Positions 1-9,381 of a stretch of DNA of 64,000 bases are shown here, piece by piece. Both the position numbers and the translations under genes were made by a program. The notes under the pieces are model-generated. The model did no database searches. It had not been told where the DNA came from and saw only the letters and a program-made list of their open reading frames with translations. The DNA is from Sphingomonas mali NBRC 15500 (GTDB lineage: Bacteria; Pseudomonadota; Alphaproteobacteria; Sphingomonadales; Sphingomonadaceae). The stretch spans positions 124,001-188,000 of the forward strand of contig NZ_BCYX01000005.1 of NCBI RefSeq assembly GCF_001598415.1, read 5' to 3'. The first letter of the stretch is position 1. Every line of letters begins with the position of its first letter.

Positions 1-1
1 C

Positions 2-364
2 AAGGGGATCTATTATCTGATGTGGTCGGAGGGCGGCTGGACCGGCCCCGATTATCGCGTCGCCTATGCGACCGGCAAAAGCCCGCTCGGTCCGTTCAAG
101 CCGATGGGTACTATCCTCGCGCAGGATTTCCGCATCGCCAGCGGGGCGGGGCACCATTCGGTCGTCAACGTGCCGGGCACCGACGATTGGTACATCGTCT
201 ATCACCGTCGGCCGCTCGGCGACGATAATGGCGATCACCGCCAACTCGCGATCGACCGCATGACGTTCAACGCCGACGGGACCATCCAGCCGGTCGTCAT
301 GACCAATGAAGGCATCGCGCCGCGGCCGCTGCCGGCCGCTACCAAAAAGGGACGCCGATCGTGA
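2..364 (+). CDS. Glycoside hydrolase family 43-like protein, C-terminal fragment
   Basis: The reading frame is open from the left edge, so only the last ~120 residues are present and the N-terminus lies outside the window. The visible part has the end of a five-bladed propeller typical of GH43: YYLMWSEGGWTGPDYRVAYA, then GAGHHSVVNVPGTDDWYIVYH with the conserved GHHS blade-five motif, and YHRRPLGD. GH43 enzymes remove arabinose, xylose or galactofuranose side groups; the substrate cannot be told from this fragment. Its TGA overlaps the GTG start of the GH92 gene by 4 nt (GTGA), so it belongs to the same mannosidase operon. Confidence 0.8.
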   Translation, partial: KGIYYLMWSEGGWTGPDYRVAYATGKSPLGPFKPMGTILAQDFRIASGAGHHSVVNVPGTDDWYIVYHRRPLGDDNGDHRQLAIDRMTFNADGTIQPVVMTNEGIAPRPLPAATKKGRRS

Positions 365-2706
365 TCAGGAACATCGTGACCTTGCTGAGCGCCGGGGCCT
401 TGTTGTCGTCGCCGATCATCGGTGCGGCGACGCCTGCATACGCCCAGCAGGCTGCGTCGCCGCAGCCCGCGTTGGTCGATCTGATCAACCCGCTAATGGG
501 CACCGACAGCGATCACGCGCTCTCCTATGGCAACACCTATCCGGCGATCGCGGTGCCGTGGGGAATGAATTTCTGGACGCCCGTCACCGGCAAGATGGGC
601 AGTGGCTGGGGCTACACCTATGCCTCGAAAAAGATCAACGGCATCAAGCAGACGCATCAGCCCAGCCCGTGGATGAACGATTACGCTGCGCTCGCGCTGT
701 TTGCCGAGACCGGACCGCTCAAGATCGAGCAGGAGGATCGCGCCAGCTGGTTCAGCCACAAGGCCGAGGAGGCCCGCCCCTATGGCTACAAGGTCTATCT
801 TGCCGATTACGACGTCACCGCCGAGGTCACGCCGACCGCGCGCGCGGCGCAGTTCCGTTTCACTTTTCCCAAGAGCGATGACGCACACATCCTGATCGAT
901 GGTCAGGACGGCGGATCGATGGTGACGATTGATCCGGCACATCGGCGGATCACCGGCTATGTCCGCAACAATAGCGGCGGCGTGCCCGACAATTTCCACA
1001 ATTACTTCGTCGCCGAATTCGACCACGATTTCACCGTCACCCGCACCTGGGACGACAATTACCAGCTCTCCGCCGCCAAGACGCGCGAAGGCGGCCATGT
1101 CGGCGCGGTGGTCAGCTTCAAGACCGCGGCGGGCGAACAGATCGGCGTAAAGGTCGCATCGTCGTTCATCAGCCCCGAACAGGCGGCGCGCAATCTGGAC
1201 GCGGAGATCGGCAAGGACGGTTTCGATCAGACCCAGGCCAAGGCGAAGCAGGCATGGGAGACGCAGCTGGCACGCGTCCGGGTCGAGGATGCCGATCTCG
1301 ACAACCGCCGCACTTTCTACTCGGCGCTATACCGCATGCTGCAATTCCCGCGGATGTTCTACGAGATCGATGCCAAGGGGAAGCCGGTCCATTACAGTCC
1401 CTATGACGGCAAGGTCCATGCCGGCTTCATGTACACCGACAACGGCTTCTGGGACACGTGGCGCGCGGTCTTCCCGTTCTTCGCGATGATGTATCCCGAG
1501 CGCGACAGCGAGATGATGCAGGGCCTGGTCAACACGGTCAAAGAGGGCGGCTGGCTGCCCGAATGGGCAAGCCCCGGCTATCGCGACGTGATGATCGGAT
1601 CGAACTCGGCGAACATCATCGCCGACGCTTATGCCAATGGCGTCCGAGGCTTCGACACCGAGACGTTGTACAAGGCGATGGTCAAGAACGCGACGACCAG
1701 CGCGGGCCGACCGGTCGACAAGAAGGGGAATGTCGTCAGCGCGGTCGGCCGTGAGGGCGTCGAATATTACAACCGGCTCGGCTACGTGCCCTACGATGTC
1801 GGCATCAACGAAAATGCCGCGCGGACGCTGGAATATGCGACTGCCGATTTCTCGCTGTCGCGGTTTGCCGCGGCGCTCGGCAAGACCGACGATGCGAAAC
1901 TCTATGCCGAGCGCGCGCAGAATTACCGCAAGCTCTACGATCCGCAGACCGGCTGGATGCGCGGGCGCAACAAGGACGGGTCGTGGGAGACTCCGTTCAA
2001 CCCGTACAAATGGGGCGATGCCTTCACCGAGGGGAATGCGCTGCACTACACCTGGGCAGTGATGCAGGACACGCAGGGCCTGATCGACCTGATGGGCGGC
2101 GACAAGAAGTTCGTCGATCGGCTCGACGGCATCTTCACCGCGCCGCCGATCTTCGACGACAGCTATTACGACACGGTGATCCACGAAACGCGCGAGATGC
2201 AGATCGTCAACATGGGTCAATATGCCCATGGCAATCAGCCGATCCAGCACATGATCTATCTCTACGATTGGGCCGGCGCGCCGTGGAAAGCGCAATATCA
2301 CGTCCGCGATGTCATGAAGCGGCTCTATTCGGCGACTCCCGACGGCTATCCGGGCGACGAAGATAACGGCCAGACCTCGGCCTGGTATGTCTGGTCCGCG
2401 CTCGGTTTCTATCCGGTGACGCCGACGGTCGGCCAATATGCGATCGGCAGCCCGCTGTTCCGGAAGGTCACCTTGGCCCTGCCGAGCGGCAAGACGCTGA
2501 CGATCGAGGCCGAGAATAACGGTCCCGACAATGTCTATATCCAGTCGGTGACGCTCAACGGCGCGCCGCACGACGCAGCCTATCTTACCCGCGATGCGCT
2601 GGCGCAGGGCGGAACGTTGCGGTTCGTGATGGGCCCGACGCCGAACAAGCAATGGGCGAGCACCAAGGCGGCCGCGCCCTTCTCGATGAGCGCACCCGCC
2701 AAGTGA
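361..2706 (+). CDS. GH92 family alpha-mannosidase, Sec-exported
   Basis: A 781-residue protein, normal for GH92, which are calcium-dependent inverting exo-alpha-mannosidases trimming alpha-1,2/1,3-linked mannose from mannan and high-mannose N-glycans. Residues 1-28 form a Sec signal peptide ending ATPAYA-QQA. The start of the mature protein has the family opening LINPLMGTDSDHALSYGNTY. The C-terminal (alpha/alpha)6 domain has QYAHGNQPIQHMIYLYDWAG, APWKAQ and GDEDNGQTSAWYV; the acidic residues of the last motif correspond to the family's catalytic base region. GTG start at 361 overlaps the upstream stop (GTGA), implying translational coupling. Mannose specificity is family-based; the exact linkage is not visible. 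Confidence 0.93.
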   Translation: MIRNIVTLLSAGALLSSPIIGAATPAYAQQAASPQPALVDLINPLMGTDSDHALSYGNTYPAIAVPWGMNFWTPVTGKMGSGWGYTYASKKINGIKQTHQPSPWMNDYAALALFAETGPLKIEQEDRASWFSHKAEEARPYGYKVYLADYDVTAEVTPTARAAQFRFTFPKSDDAHILIDGQDGGSMVTIDPAHRRITGYVRNNSGGVPDNFHNYFVAEFDHDFTVTRTWDDNYQLSAAKTREGGHVGAVVSFKTAAGEQIGVKVASSFISPEQAARNLDAEIGKDGFDQTQAKAKQAWETQLARVRVEDADLDNRRTFYSALYRMLQFPRMFYEIDAKGKPVHYSPYDGKVHAGFMYTDNGFWDTWRAVFPFFAMMYPERDSEMMQGLVNTVKEGGWLPEWASPGYRDVMIGSNSANIIADAYANGVRGFDTETLYKAMVKNATTSAGRPVDKKGNVVSAVGREGVEYYNRLGYVPYDVGINENAARTLEYATADFSLSRFAAALGKTDDAKLYAERAQNYRKLYDPQTGWMRGRNKDGSWETPFNPYKWGDAFTEGNALHYTWAVMQDTQGLIDLMGGDKKFVDRLDGIFTAPPIFDDSYYDTVIHETREMQIVNMGQYAHGNQPIQHMIYLYDWAGAPWKAQYHVRDVMKRLYSATPDGYPGDEDNGQTSAWYVWSALGFYPVTPTVGQYAIGSPLFRKVTLALPSGKTLTIEAENNGPDNVYIQSVTLNGAPHDAAYLTRDALAQGGTLRFVMGPTPNKQWASTKAAAPFSMSAPAK

Positions 2707-4154
2707 CCCGGAGAAAGACGCTGACCCCCAATCGACGCCACATCATGGCCGGAGCCGGCGCCATCGCGCTCAACGCGGCACTGCCAATGGCCGCGCGCGC
2801 GGCGTCCTTCGCCAGCAAGCGTCCCCCGGTCGCCCGGCGGCTGTTCACCAGTCCCGCCGTCGAGGCGGAGATCGCGCGGGTGAAGGCCGGCATCGCCGAT
2901 CCCGAACTCGCCTGGATGTTCGAGAATTGCTATCCCAACACGCTCGACACCACGGTCGAAACCGGGATGGTCGACGGCAAGCCTGACACCTTCGTCATCA
3001 CCGGCGACATCAAGGCGATGTGGCTGCGCGACAGTTCGGCGCAGGTCCAGGCCTATGTCCATCTCGCGCCGCGCGACCCGGCGTTGCGGCGGCTGTTCCA
3101 CGGCCTGATCCAGCGCCAGGCGCGCTGCATCCTGATCGATCCCTATGCCAATGCGTTCATGCAGGACCCGTCGGCCAAGAGCGATCTCGAGTGGTCGCAA
3201 TCGGACAAGACCGACATGAAGCCGGGCGTCGCCGAGCGGAAATGGGAGATCGACTCGCTTTGCTATCCGATGCGGCTCAGCCACGCTTATTGGACGGCGA
3301 CGCGCGACAAGGCGCCGTTCGACGATAGCTGGGCGCGCGCGATGAAGCTCGCGGTTGCGACCTTCCGTGTGCAGCAGCGCAAGAGCGGGCCGGGGCCGTA
3401 TCATTTTCAGCGGACCGCGGCCCAGCCGACCGACTCGCTGATCCTCGACGGCTATGGCGCGCCGACCAGGAAGATCGGCCTGATCCATTCGATGTTCCGG
3501 CCGTCGGACGATGCGTGCGTCTATCCTTTCCTGATCCCCTCGAACCTGTTCGCGGTGTCGGCGCTCCGCCAACTGGCGGCAGTCCATCGTCAGGCGCGCA
3601 ACGACGTCGCGGCGGCGCGGGAATGCGAGACGCTGGCGGCCGAAGTCGAGGCGGCGTTGAAAGCCCATGCGCTGGTCCCGGACGGGCGGGGCGGCCGGGT
3701 CTGGGCCTATGAGATTGACGGGTTCGGCAACTGGCTGTTCATGGACGACGCCAACGTCCCCAGCCTGTCGGGCCTTGCCCTGATCGAAGCAGCCAAGCGC
3801 GACGATCCGTTGTTCAGGCGCACCGCGGCGCTCGCCTGGAGTCCGCGCAACCCCTATTTCTTCCGGGGCAAGGCGGCCGAGGGGATCGGCGGCCCGCATG
3901 TCGGGCTCGACCAGATCTGGCCGATGTCGATCATCACCCATGCGATGAACGCTGACGACCCAGCGACGATCGTCCAATGCCTGCGCTGGCTGAAGGCGAC
4001 GCATGGCGGCACCGGGTTCATGCACGAATCCTTCGACAAGGATCGTCCGGCGAAGTTCACGCGGTCATGGTTCGCCTGGGCCAACGCCCTGTTCGGTCAA
4101 CTGATCGTCGAGCTCGCCCAGCGCAAGCCGGCGATCCTCGCCGGCCGCATCTGA
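2703..4154 (+). CDS. GH125 family exo-alpha-1,6-mannosidase, Tat-exported
   Basis: GH125 (formerly DUF1237) enzymes are metal-independent inverting exo-alpha-1,6-mannosidases. Family blocks seen: DIKAMWLRDSSAQVQAYV, WEIDSLCYPMRL, SMFRPSDDACVYPFLIPSN, DDANVPSLSGLA and GTGFMHESFDKD. I place the start at GTG 2703, which overlaps the preceding TGA by 4 nt and gives 483 residues with a twin-arginine leader (NRRHIMAGAGAIAL...MAARA). An ORF start at 2652 would run back into the GH92 gene and is unlikely. It lies between two GH92 genes, so its likely role is removing the alpha-1,6 backbone once side-chain mannose has been trimmed. Confidence 0.93.
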   Translation: MTRRKTLTPNRRHIMAGAGAIALNAALPMAARAASFASKRPPVARRLFTSPAVEAEIARVKAGIADPELAWMFENCYPNTLDTTVETGMVDGKPDTFVITGDIKAMWLRDSSAQVQAYVHLAPRDPALRRLFHGLIQRQARCILIDPYANAFMQDPSAKSDLEWSQSDKTDMKPGVAERKWEIDSLCYPMRLSHAYWTATRDKAPFDDSWARAMKLAVATFRVQQRKSGPGPYHFQRTAAQPTDSLILDGYGAPTRKIGLIHSMFRPSDDACVYPFLIPSNLFAVSALRQLAAVHRQARNDVAAARECETLAAEVEAALKAHALVPDGRGGRVWAYEIDGFGNWLFMDDANVPSLSGLALIEAAKRDDPLFRRTAALAWSPRNPYFFRGKAAEGIGGPHVGLDQIWPMSIITHAMNADDPATIVQCLRWLKATHGGTGFMHESFDKDRPAKFTRSWFAWANALFGQLIVELAQRKPAILAGRI

Positions 4155-4175
4155 CCAATCCGGGAGGAAAGAATA

Positions 4176-6497
4176 ATGATTACCGCCAGCCGCCGCCAAT
4201 TGCTCGCCGGCGCCGGTCTCGCCGCGCTCGGCAATGCGATGCCCGGCATAACCTGGGCCGCGCCGCCGGTTGCCGCCAAGGCTGACCTGTTCGTCGGTAC
4301 GGGCGGACACGGCCACACCTTCCCCGGGCCGTCGCTGCCTTACGGCATGGCGCAGCTAGGCCCTGACACCAACAATATCGGCTGGGACGCGTGTTCGGGC
4401 TATCACCGCGATGACCGCTCCATCATGGGGTTCAGCCACACCCATCTGTCGGGCACCGGCATCGGCGACATGCTCGACATATTGGTGGTGCCGACGCGCC
4501 AGCCGCTGATGCTCGAGCCGGGGCCGGTCGGCGATCCCGACAAGGGCTATCGGCAGCGTTTCTCCGACGAATTCGCCGAGCCCGGTTATTATCGCGTTCG
4601 GCTCGAATCGGGCGTCCAGGCAGAGCTGACCGTCACGGACCGCTGCGGCCTCCACCGCTATCGCTTCCCCAGCGGCCCGGCGCATATCCTGATCGATTTC
4701 GCCCATGCGATGCTCGACACGTCGGACAAGGGAGGCCTGATCGAGAACGCCTCGCTGGCAGTGGATTCCGACGGGACGCTGACCGGCAGCCGGACGGTCA
4801 ACCGTTGGGCAAAAGGGCGGCATATCCATTTCGCGATGCGGCTGTCGCGCAAGCCGGACCGGGTACAGTTTTTCGGCGATGTCGATGCGCCCGCCGCCAA
4901 GGACGCGATGAATGTCGCGGGGGAAAAGCTCAAGGTCGCGCTGTTTTTCGACGATGCCGGCGGCGATCCGATCCTGATCAAGACCGGCCTGTCGGGCGTC
5001 GACGTCAAGGGTGCGCGCGACGCGCTGGCGGCGGAAATTCCCGGCTGGGATTTCGATGCTGCCCATGCCGCTGCTCGATCCGCGTGGGCCACTGCGCTCA
5101 ACCGGGTGCGTGTCTCGGGCGGCACCGAGGCGCAACGGACGATCATGGCGAGCGCGCTCTATCACACGCAGCTTGCGCCGACCTTATTCGCTGATCGCGA
5201 CGGGCGATATGTCGGGCTCGACCGGCAGGTGCATCAACTCGCCCAGGGCGAGCGCGCGTACAGCGCTTATTCGCTATGGGACACCTATCGTGCGGTCCAC
5301 CCGCTGCTGACGCTGATCAATCGCGATCAGGCGAAATTGCTGGTTCGCGACCTGATCCGTCAGACGCAGCAAAGCCCCTACGGCCCGCCGGTCTGGCCGC
5401 TCCAGGGATCGGAGACCGGCTGCATGATCGGCTGGCATTCGGTGTCGGTGCTTGCCGAGGCGCATGCCAAGGGGATCGAGGCCGATTACGCCGCGGCCTG
5501 GCCCAATATCCGCCGCCGTGCCTTCGATCGCGATTATAAGGATTCCGACGGCTCGCTGGGCCGCGGCCATTATTACGACCTGAACTACATCCCCGCCGAC
5601 AAGGTGTGGGAATCGGTCAGCCGTACGCAGGAATATGCCTATGACGACTGGGCAATGGCGCATTTGGCGCAAGCGGCCGGCGCGACGGAGGATGCGGTTC
5701 TCCTGCGCAAGCGCTCTCGCAATTATCGCAACGTCATCGATCCCAGCATCGGCTTTGCGCGCCCGCGCTTTTCCGACGGCACCTGGTGGGAGAAATACGA
5801 CCCGATCCAGCTCGGCCATGACGTGCCCAAGTGGCGCGATTATACCGAGGCCAATGGCTGGCAGGCGACGTTCCTCAACCAGCACGACGTTTATGGGCTG
5901 ATCGAGCATTTCGGCGGGGATGCGGTGTTCGAGGGCAAGCTCGACGCGCTGTTCAATGGCCCATCGACCTTGCCGGCGAACGCGCCGCCCGACATTTCCG
6001 GCCTGGTCGGGCAATATGCTCACGGCAACGAACCCGATCAGCATGTCGCCTATCTCTACGCTTATTGCGGCGCGCCGTGGAAAACACAGGCGATGGTCCG
6101 CCGGCTGCTGACCGAGATGTACAAGGCCGATCCCGACGGCGTGATCGGCAACGACGATTGCGGCCAGATGAGCGCCTGGTTCGTGCTGAGCGCGGTCGGT
6201 TTCTATCCGGTCGATCCGGTCAGCGCGATCTACGTCTTCGGATCGCCGCTGTTCGATATCGCCGAGGTGGATGTCGGCAACGGCCGGACCCTCACCGTGC
6301 GCGCCAATGGCAACGGGCCCGACCGTCCGTACGTCCAATCGGTGCGCTGGCGCGGCAAGCCCTGGACGAAGAACTGGATCGCGCATTCCGAGCTGATCCT
6401 GGGCGGCGATCTCGTCTTCGAGATGGGCGCGAGGCCATCGCGGTTCGGCGCGGCGAAACGCGATCGGCCGCCCTCCTTCGCGCGTGGGCCGGCGTGA
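4176..6497 (+). CDS. GH92 family alpha-mannosidase, Tat-exported (second copy)
   Basis: A 773-residue GH92 paralogue of the gene at 361. The leader has a twin-arginine signal (ASRRQLLAGAGLAALG...TWA), unlike the Sec leader of the first copy. Family blocks: FVGTGGHGHTFPGPSLPYGM, GFSHTHLSGTGIGDM, SLWDTYRAVHPL, QYAHGNEPDQHVAYLYAYCG, APWKTQ and GNDDCGQMSAWFV. The second Asn-Asp-Asp block differs from GDEDNGQ of the first copy, suggesting a different linkage preference. The start is well supported: GGGAGGAAAG lies just upstream of ATG 4176. It is probably cotranscribed with the GH125 gene 21 nt upstream. Confidence 0.93.
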   Translation: MITASRRQLLAGAGLAALGNAMPGITWAAPPVAAKADLFVGTGGHGHTFPGPSLPYGMAQLGPDTNNIGWDACSGYHRDDRSIMGFSHTHLSGTGIGDMLDILVVPTRQPLMLEPGPVGDPDKGYRQRFSDEFAEPGYYRVRLESGVQAELTVTDRCGLHRYRFPSGPAHILIDFAHAMLDTSDKGGLIENASLAVDSDGTLTGSRTVNRWAKGRHIHFAMRLSRKPDRVQFFGDVDAPAAKDAMNVAGEKLKVALFFDDAGGDPILIKTGLSGVDVKGARDALAAEIPGWDFDAAHAAARSAWATALNRVRVSGGTEAQRTIMASALYHTQLAPTLFADRDGRYVGLDRQVHQLAQGERAYSAYSLWDTYRAVHPLLTLINRDQAKLLVRDLIRQTQQSPYGPPVWPLQGSETGCMIGWHSVSVLAEAHAKGIEADYAAAWPNIRRRAFDRDYKDSDGSLGRGHYYDLNYIPADKVWESVSRTQEYAYDDWAMAHLAQAAGATEDAVLLRKRSRNYRNVIDPSIGFARPRFSDGTWWEKYDPIQLGHDVPKWRDYTEANGWQATFLNQHDVYGLIEHFGGDAVFEGKLDALFNGPSTLPANAPPDISGLVGQYAHGNEPDQHVAYLYAYCGAPWKTQAMVRRLLTEMYKADPDGVIGNDDCGQMSAWFVLSAVGFYPVDPVSAIYVFGSPLFDIAEVDVGNGRTLTVRANGNGPDRPYVQSVRWRGKPWTKNWIAHSELILGGDLVFEMGARPSRFGAAKRDRPPSFARGPA

Positions 6498-6601
6498 CGC
6501 AGCAGGCGGATCCGCACCGCGGCGCCGAATATTCTTAGACAGTCGAGAGCAGTTTCAATGATGTATGCGTGGTGTTTGCTGACGATCAACGCGGTGACGC
6601 A

Positions 6602-7501
6602 ATGAGCGCCGACGGGGCGTCTCCGCTTTTTGCCGGTGTCGAGCTTGGCGGCACGAAATGCGTGTGCATGCTGGCCTACGGTCCCGATGCGATCGTCGAT
6701 CAGCGGACCGTGCCGACCACCACGCCGTCCGAGACCTTGCCCGCGATCTGCGCGATCCTGTCGGACTGGGAGCGGGACCACGGCTTCGCCGCGATCGGCA
6801 TTGCCTCGTTCGGCCCCCTCGACCTCGATCCCGGCTCCAATCGCTATGGCCGGATCACCAGCACCAACAAGCCAGGATGGCCGGGCGCGGATGTTCGCGG
6901 CATCCTGTCGGCGCTCTTCTCCGTGCCGGTGGGATTCGATACCGACGTCAATGGCGCCGCCCTGGCGGAGGTCCGGTGGGGCAGCGGGCAGGGGTTGAGC
7001 GATTTCGCCTATGTCACGGTCGGGACGGGCGTCGGTGTCGGCCTGATCGTTCACGGTCGGCCCACGCGCGGCATCGGGCATAGCGAATTGGGCCATATCC
7101 GGGTGCCGCGCCTGCCGCTCGATCATGTGAAGAGTGCGTGCTCTTACCATGACGATTGCGTCGAGGGCCTCGCCTCCGGACCGGCGCTGCTTGCCCGGCT
7201 GGAAGGACGGTCGCCCTCGGATCTGTCGCCCGATGATCCGATATGGGATCCGGTCGTCCACACGCTTGCCGCCATGTGTCATGCGCTGGTGTGCGCGACC
7301 GGGCCCTATCGGATCGCGATGGGTGGCGGCGTCGTATCGGGGCAGCCCCATTTGCTCGATAGGATCAACACGGCGCTGATCGATAGCCTCGCGGGTTATA
7401 TGCCTCTCCCTGGCGGCGGAGATTATATCGTGGCACCGCGGCTGGGGGATCTAGCCGGCCCGCTCGGCTCGATCGCGCTCGCCGCCAACGCTGCCGTTTG
7501 A
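6602..7501 (+). CDS. ROK family sugar kinase (fructo-/mannokinase type)
   Basis: Cytosolic 299-residue kinase of the ROK family. It has the N-terminal phosphate loop FAGVELGGTKCVC, the ATP-site segment VTVGTGVGVGLIV and the ROK zinc site with GHxxV then CSYHDDC (His...Cys-x2-His-x3-Cys pattern). The sequence most resembles fructokinase/mannokinase (Mak, YdhR). After two GH92s and a GH125, phosphorylation of released mannose is the natural inference. Start: ATG 6602; an in-frame GTG at 6569 would add 11 residues, and neither has a strong Shine-Dalgarno. There is a 104-nt gap after the mannosidase genes, so it may have its own promoter. Confidence 0.88.
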   Translation: MSADGASPLFAGVELGGTKCVCMLAYGPDAIVDQRTVPTTTPSETLPAICAILSDWERDHGFAAIGIASFGPLDLDPGSNRYGRITSTNKPGWPGADVRGILSALFSVPVGFDTDVNGAALAEVRWGSGQGLSDFAYVTVGTGVGVGLIVHGRPTRGIGHSELGHIRVPRLPLDHVKSACSYHDDCVEGLASGPALLARLEGRSPSDLSPDDPIWDPVVHTLAAMCHALVCATGPYRIAMGGGVVSGQPHLLDRINTALIDSLAGYMPLPGGGDYIVAPRLGDLAGPLGSIALAANAAV

Positions 7502-7517
7502 GACGACAGGTGTTGGA

Positions 7518-8267
7518 TCAACCTGCCTCGGCCATCCACTGCACCGCATCCGCTCCGGCCGGAATCCTGAGCGGGGCGCTAGCGTCTGTAGCCGCCCGCC
7601 AGACGGCCTCCGCCACATCGCCGGCATGCGTCACCGGGCCGCTATCCTCGCGGAAATTGGCGATCATCCCCTCGATCAGCGGCTTGTAGTCCGGATTGTC
7701 GAGCCCGCGCAGGTGCGGCATCGCATTATTGCCGAACTGGGTTTCGGGCGAACGGCCGGGGAGCACGATATGCACGCGCACGCCGAACGGCGCCATCTCG
7801 ACCGCCAAGCTTTCAGTGAGCGCATTCACCGCCGCTTTGCTCGCGCGGTAGACGCTGACGAGCGGTAGGGGCTTGAGCGTCACGGTGGAGGTGACGTTGA
7901 CGATCACGCCCGATCGGCGCGCGCGGAACTTTGGGAGCACCGCCTGCAGCATGGCCAGTGTGCCCAGCGTGTTCGTCTCGAACAATTGGCGCACCGTCTC
8001 TGGCTCGATTAGCTCGATCGGCACGGCTGCCCCGAACCCGGCATTGTTGACCAACACGTCAATATCGCCGGCCTTTTCCATTGCACCGGCTATGCTCGCG
8101 GCATCGGTGACGTCCAGCGGCAGGATGACGAGATTGTCGGAGGCCGGCAGGATATCGGTCCTGGGGTTGCGCATCGTGGCGATCACCTTCCACCCGCGAT
8201 CGAGGAACAATTTCGCCGTTTCGAGGCCGAAACCCGACGAACAGCCGGTGATGAGGACGCTGGGCAT
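7518..8267 (-). CDS. SDR family NAD(P)-dependent oxidoreductase
   Basis: A 249-residue classical short-chain dehydrogenase. The nucleotide-binding glycine motif is TGCSSGFGLE near residue 7, followed by VNNAGFG (NNAG motif), the catalytic Ser in NVTSTV and the YRASK (Tyr-x3-Lys) motif near residue 150. The residue after beta-2 is Arg (ATMRNPRTD), which favours NADP(H). It is divergent from the AraC-type regulator at 8366 across a 98-nt gap, so that regulator probably controls it. The substrate is unknown. Confidence 0.9.
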   Translation of the reverse strand: MPSVLITGCSSGFGLETAKLFLDRGWKVIATMRNPRTDILPASDNLVILPLDVTDAASIAGAMEKAGDIDVLVNNAGFGAAVPIELIEPETVRQLFETNTLGTLAMLQAVLPKFRARRSGVIVNVTSTVTLKPLPLVSVYRASKAAVNALTESLAVEMAPFGVRVHIVLPGRSPETQFGNNAMPHLRGLDNPDYKPLIEGMIANFREDSGPVTHAGDVAEAVWRAATDASAPLRIPAGADAVQWMAEAG

Positions 8268-8365
8268 GATGTGCTCCGGAATTGTTGAAAGTGATCCAGA
8301 GATAGCTTCCGTACCCGATACCTTCTATGGGTGAAAGTCTCGAATAAATTTGCGATAGTCCTGAA

Positions 8366-9271
8366 ATGACCGTGGACCCGCTTGCCGAGATCGTGACCCT
8401 GCTCCGGCCGTCGACCAGCTTCTCCAAGCTGGTCGAATATGCCGGGCGCTGGCGTATCCGCCGCGATGTCGAGGGCAAGCCGGTCTATTTCGCGGTCCTG
8501 GAAGGCGAATGCCGCGTGATCGGCGCGAACCAGCCGCCGATCATCGTGCGCGCCGGTGATTTCGTGCTGTCGCCGTCGACCAGCGATCAGATCGTCGAGA
8601 GCATCGACGCTCCGCCTCACGGGATGGACATGCTGCCGGTCGCGCTTGGCGAAGGGCGCTTCCGCGTCGGTCGGCCGGACGCGCCGATCAACCTGAGGAT
8701 GCAGGTCGGGTTGTGCAGCTTCGCGTCGCCCGATGCCGCACTCCTGGTATCGTTGCTCCCGGCGATGGTGGTGGCGCGTGGTGAACCGCGGCTTGCCACC
8801 CTTATGCAATTGGTCGGCGACGAGACGCGCCGATCGCGGCCCGGGCGTGAGCTGGTGCTCGAACGCCTGTTGGAGGTGCTGCTGATTGAGGCGCTGCGTT
8901 GCGGTGCCGATGCGAGTTCGGTGCCGAGCTTGGCGCGCGGCCTCTCCGACGAGCGCTTGGCTGCGGCCTTGCGGGCGATGCACGCGACGCCGGCTCGTGG
9001 CTGGACGGTAGCCGATCTCGCTGCCGAAGCGGCGATGTCACGCTCTGCCTTCTTCGTCCGATTCAGCCGTGTTGTCGGGCTGCCGCCCATGGAATATCTG
9101 CTCGCCTGGCGCATGGCACTTGCCAAGCGCTTGCTGCGCTCGCGCGAGTTCGCGGTTCCGCAGGTCGCCGTCCGCGTCGGCTACGGATCGGCGAGCACGT
9201 TCAGCACCGCCTTTACTCGCCATGTGGGCATACCGCCGGCGCGCTATGCGCGGGATGGGATGACCGGTTGA
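8366..9271 (+). CDS. AraC family transcriptional regulator with cupin sensor domain
   Basis: A 301-residue regulator. The N-terminal half (about residues 10-190) is an AraC_binding/cupin_6-type domain beginning LAEIVTLLRPSTSFSKLVEY, and the last ~100 residues carry two helix-turn-helices: WTVADLAAEAAMSRSAFFVR and VPQVAVRVGYGSASTFSTAF. This architecture is typical of local activators of oxidoreductase genes. It is divergent from the SDR gene, which is its likely target. ATG 8366 has no strong Shine-Dalgarno but follows an AT-rich stretch (CGAATAAATTTGCG) that could hold a promoter. Confidence 0.9.
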   Translation: MTVDPLAEIVTLLRPSTSFSKLVEYAGRWRIRRDVEGKPVYFAVLEGECRVIGANQPPIIVRAGDFVLSPSTSDQIVESIDAPPHGMDMLPVALGEGRFRVGRPDAPINLRMQVGLCSFASPDAALLVSLLPAMVVARGEPRLATLMQLVGDETRRSRPGRELVLERLLEVLLIEALRCGADASSVPSLARGLSDERLAAALRAMHATPARGWTVADLAAEAAMSRSAFFVRFSRVVGLPPMEYLLAWRMALAKRLLRSREFAVPQVAVRVGYGSASTFSTAFTRHVGIPPARYARDGMTG

Positions 9272-9324
9272 TCAACAGCGATGAGGAAGAAGAAGCGCAG
9301 GGAGCGAGGAGTCCGGCGAACACG

Positions 9325-9365
9325 GAGCGGGGTATTGGGCCTTGTCAGTAGCGCGAACCCCGCTC
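9325..9365. terminator. Inverted repeat between convergent genes, possible bidirectional terminator
   Basis: A perfect 9-bp inverted repeat (GAGCGGGGT / ACCCCGCTC, arms at 9325-9333 and 9357-9365) sits in the 110-nt gap between the convergent AraC gene and the luciferase-like gene. The 23-nt loop is long and no T tract follows, so a terminator role is plausible but unproven. Confidence 0.4.
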
Positions 9366-9381
9366 TGGACGAACCCTCTTC

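Noticed and set aside
1327..2652. 441-residue minus-strand ORF
   Set aside because: Antisense to the GH92 gene; Arg/His-rich composition with no domain, typical of GC-rich shadow frames.
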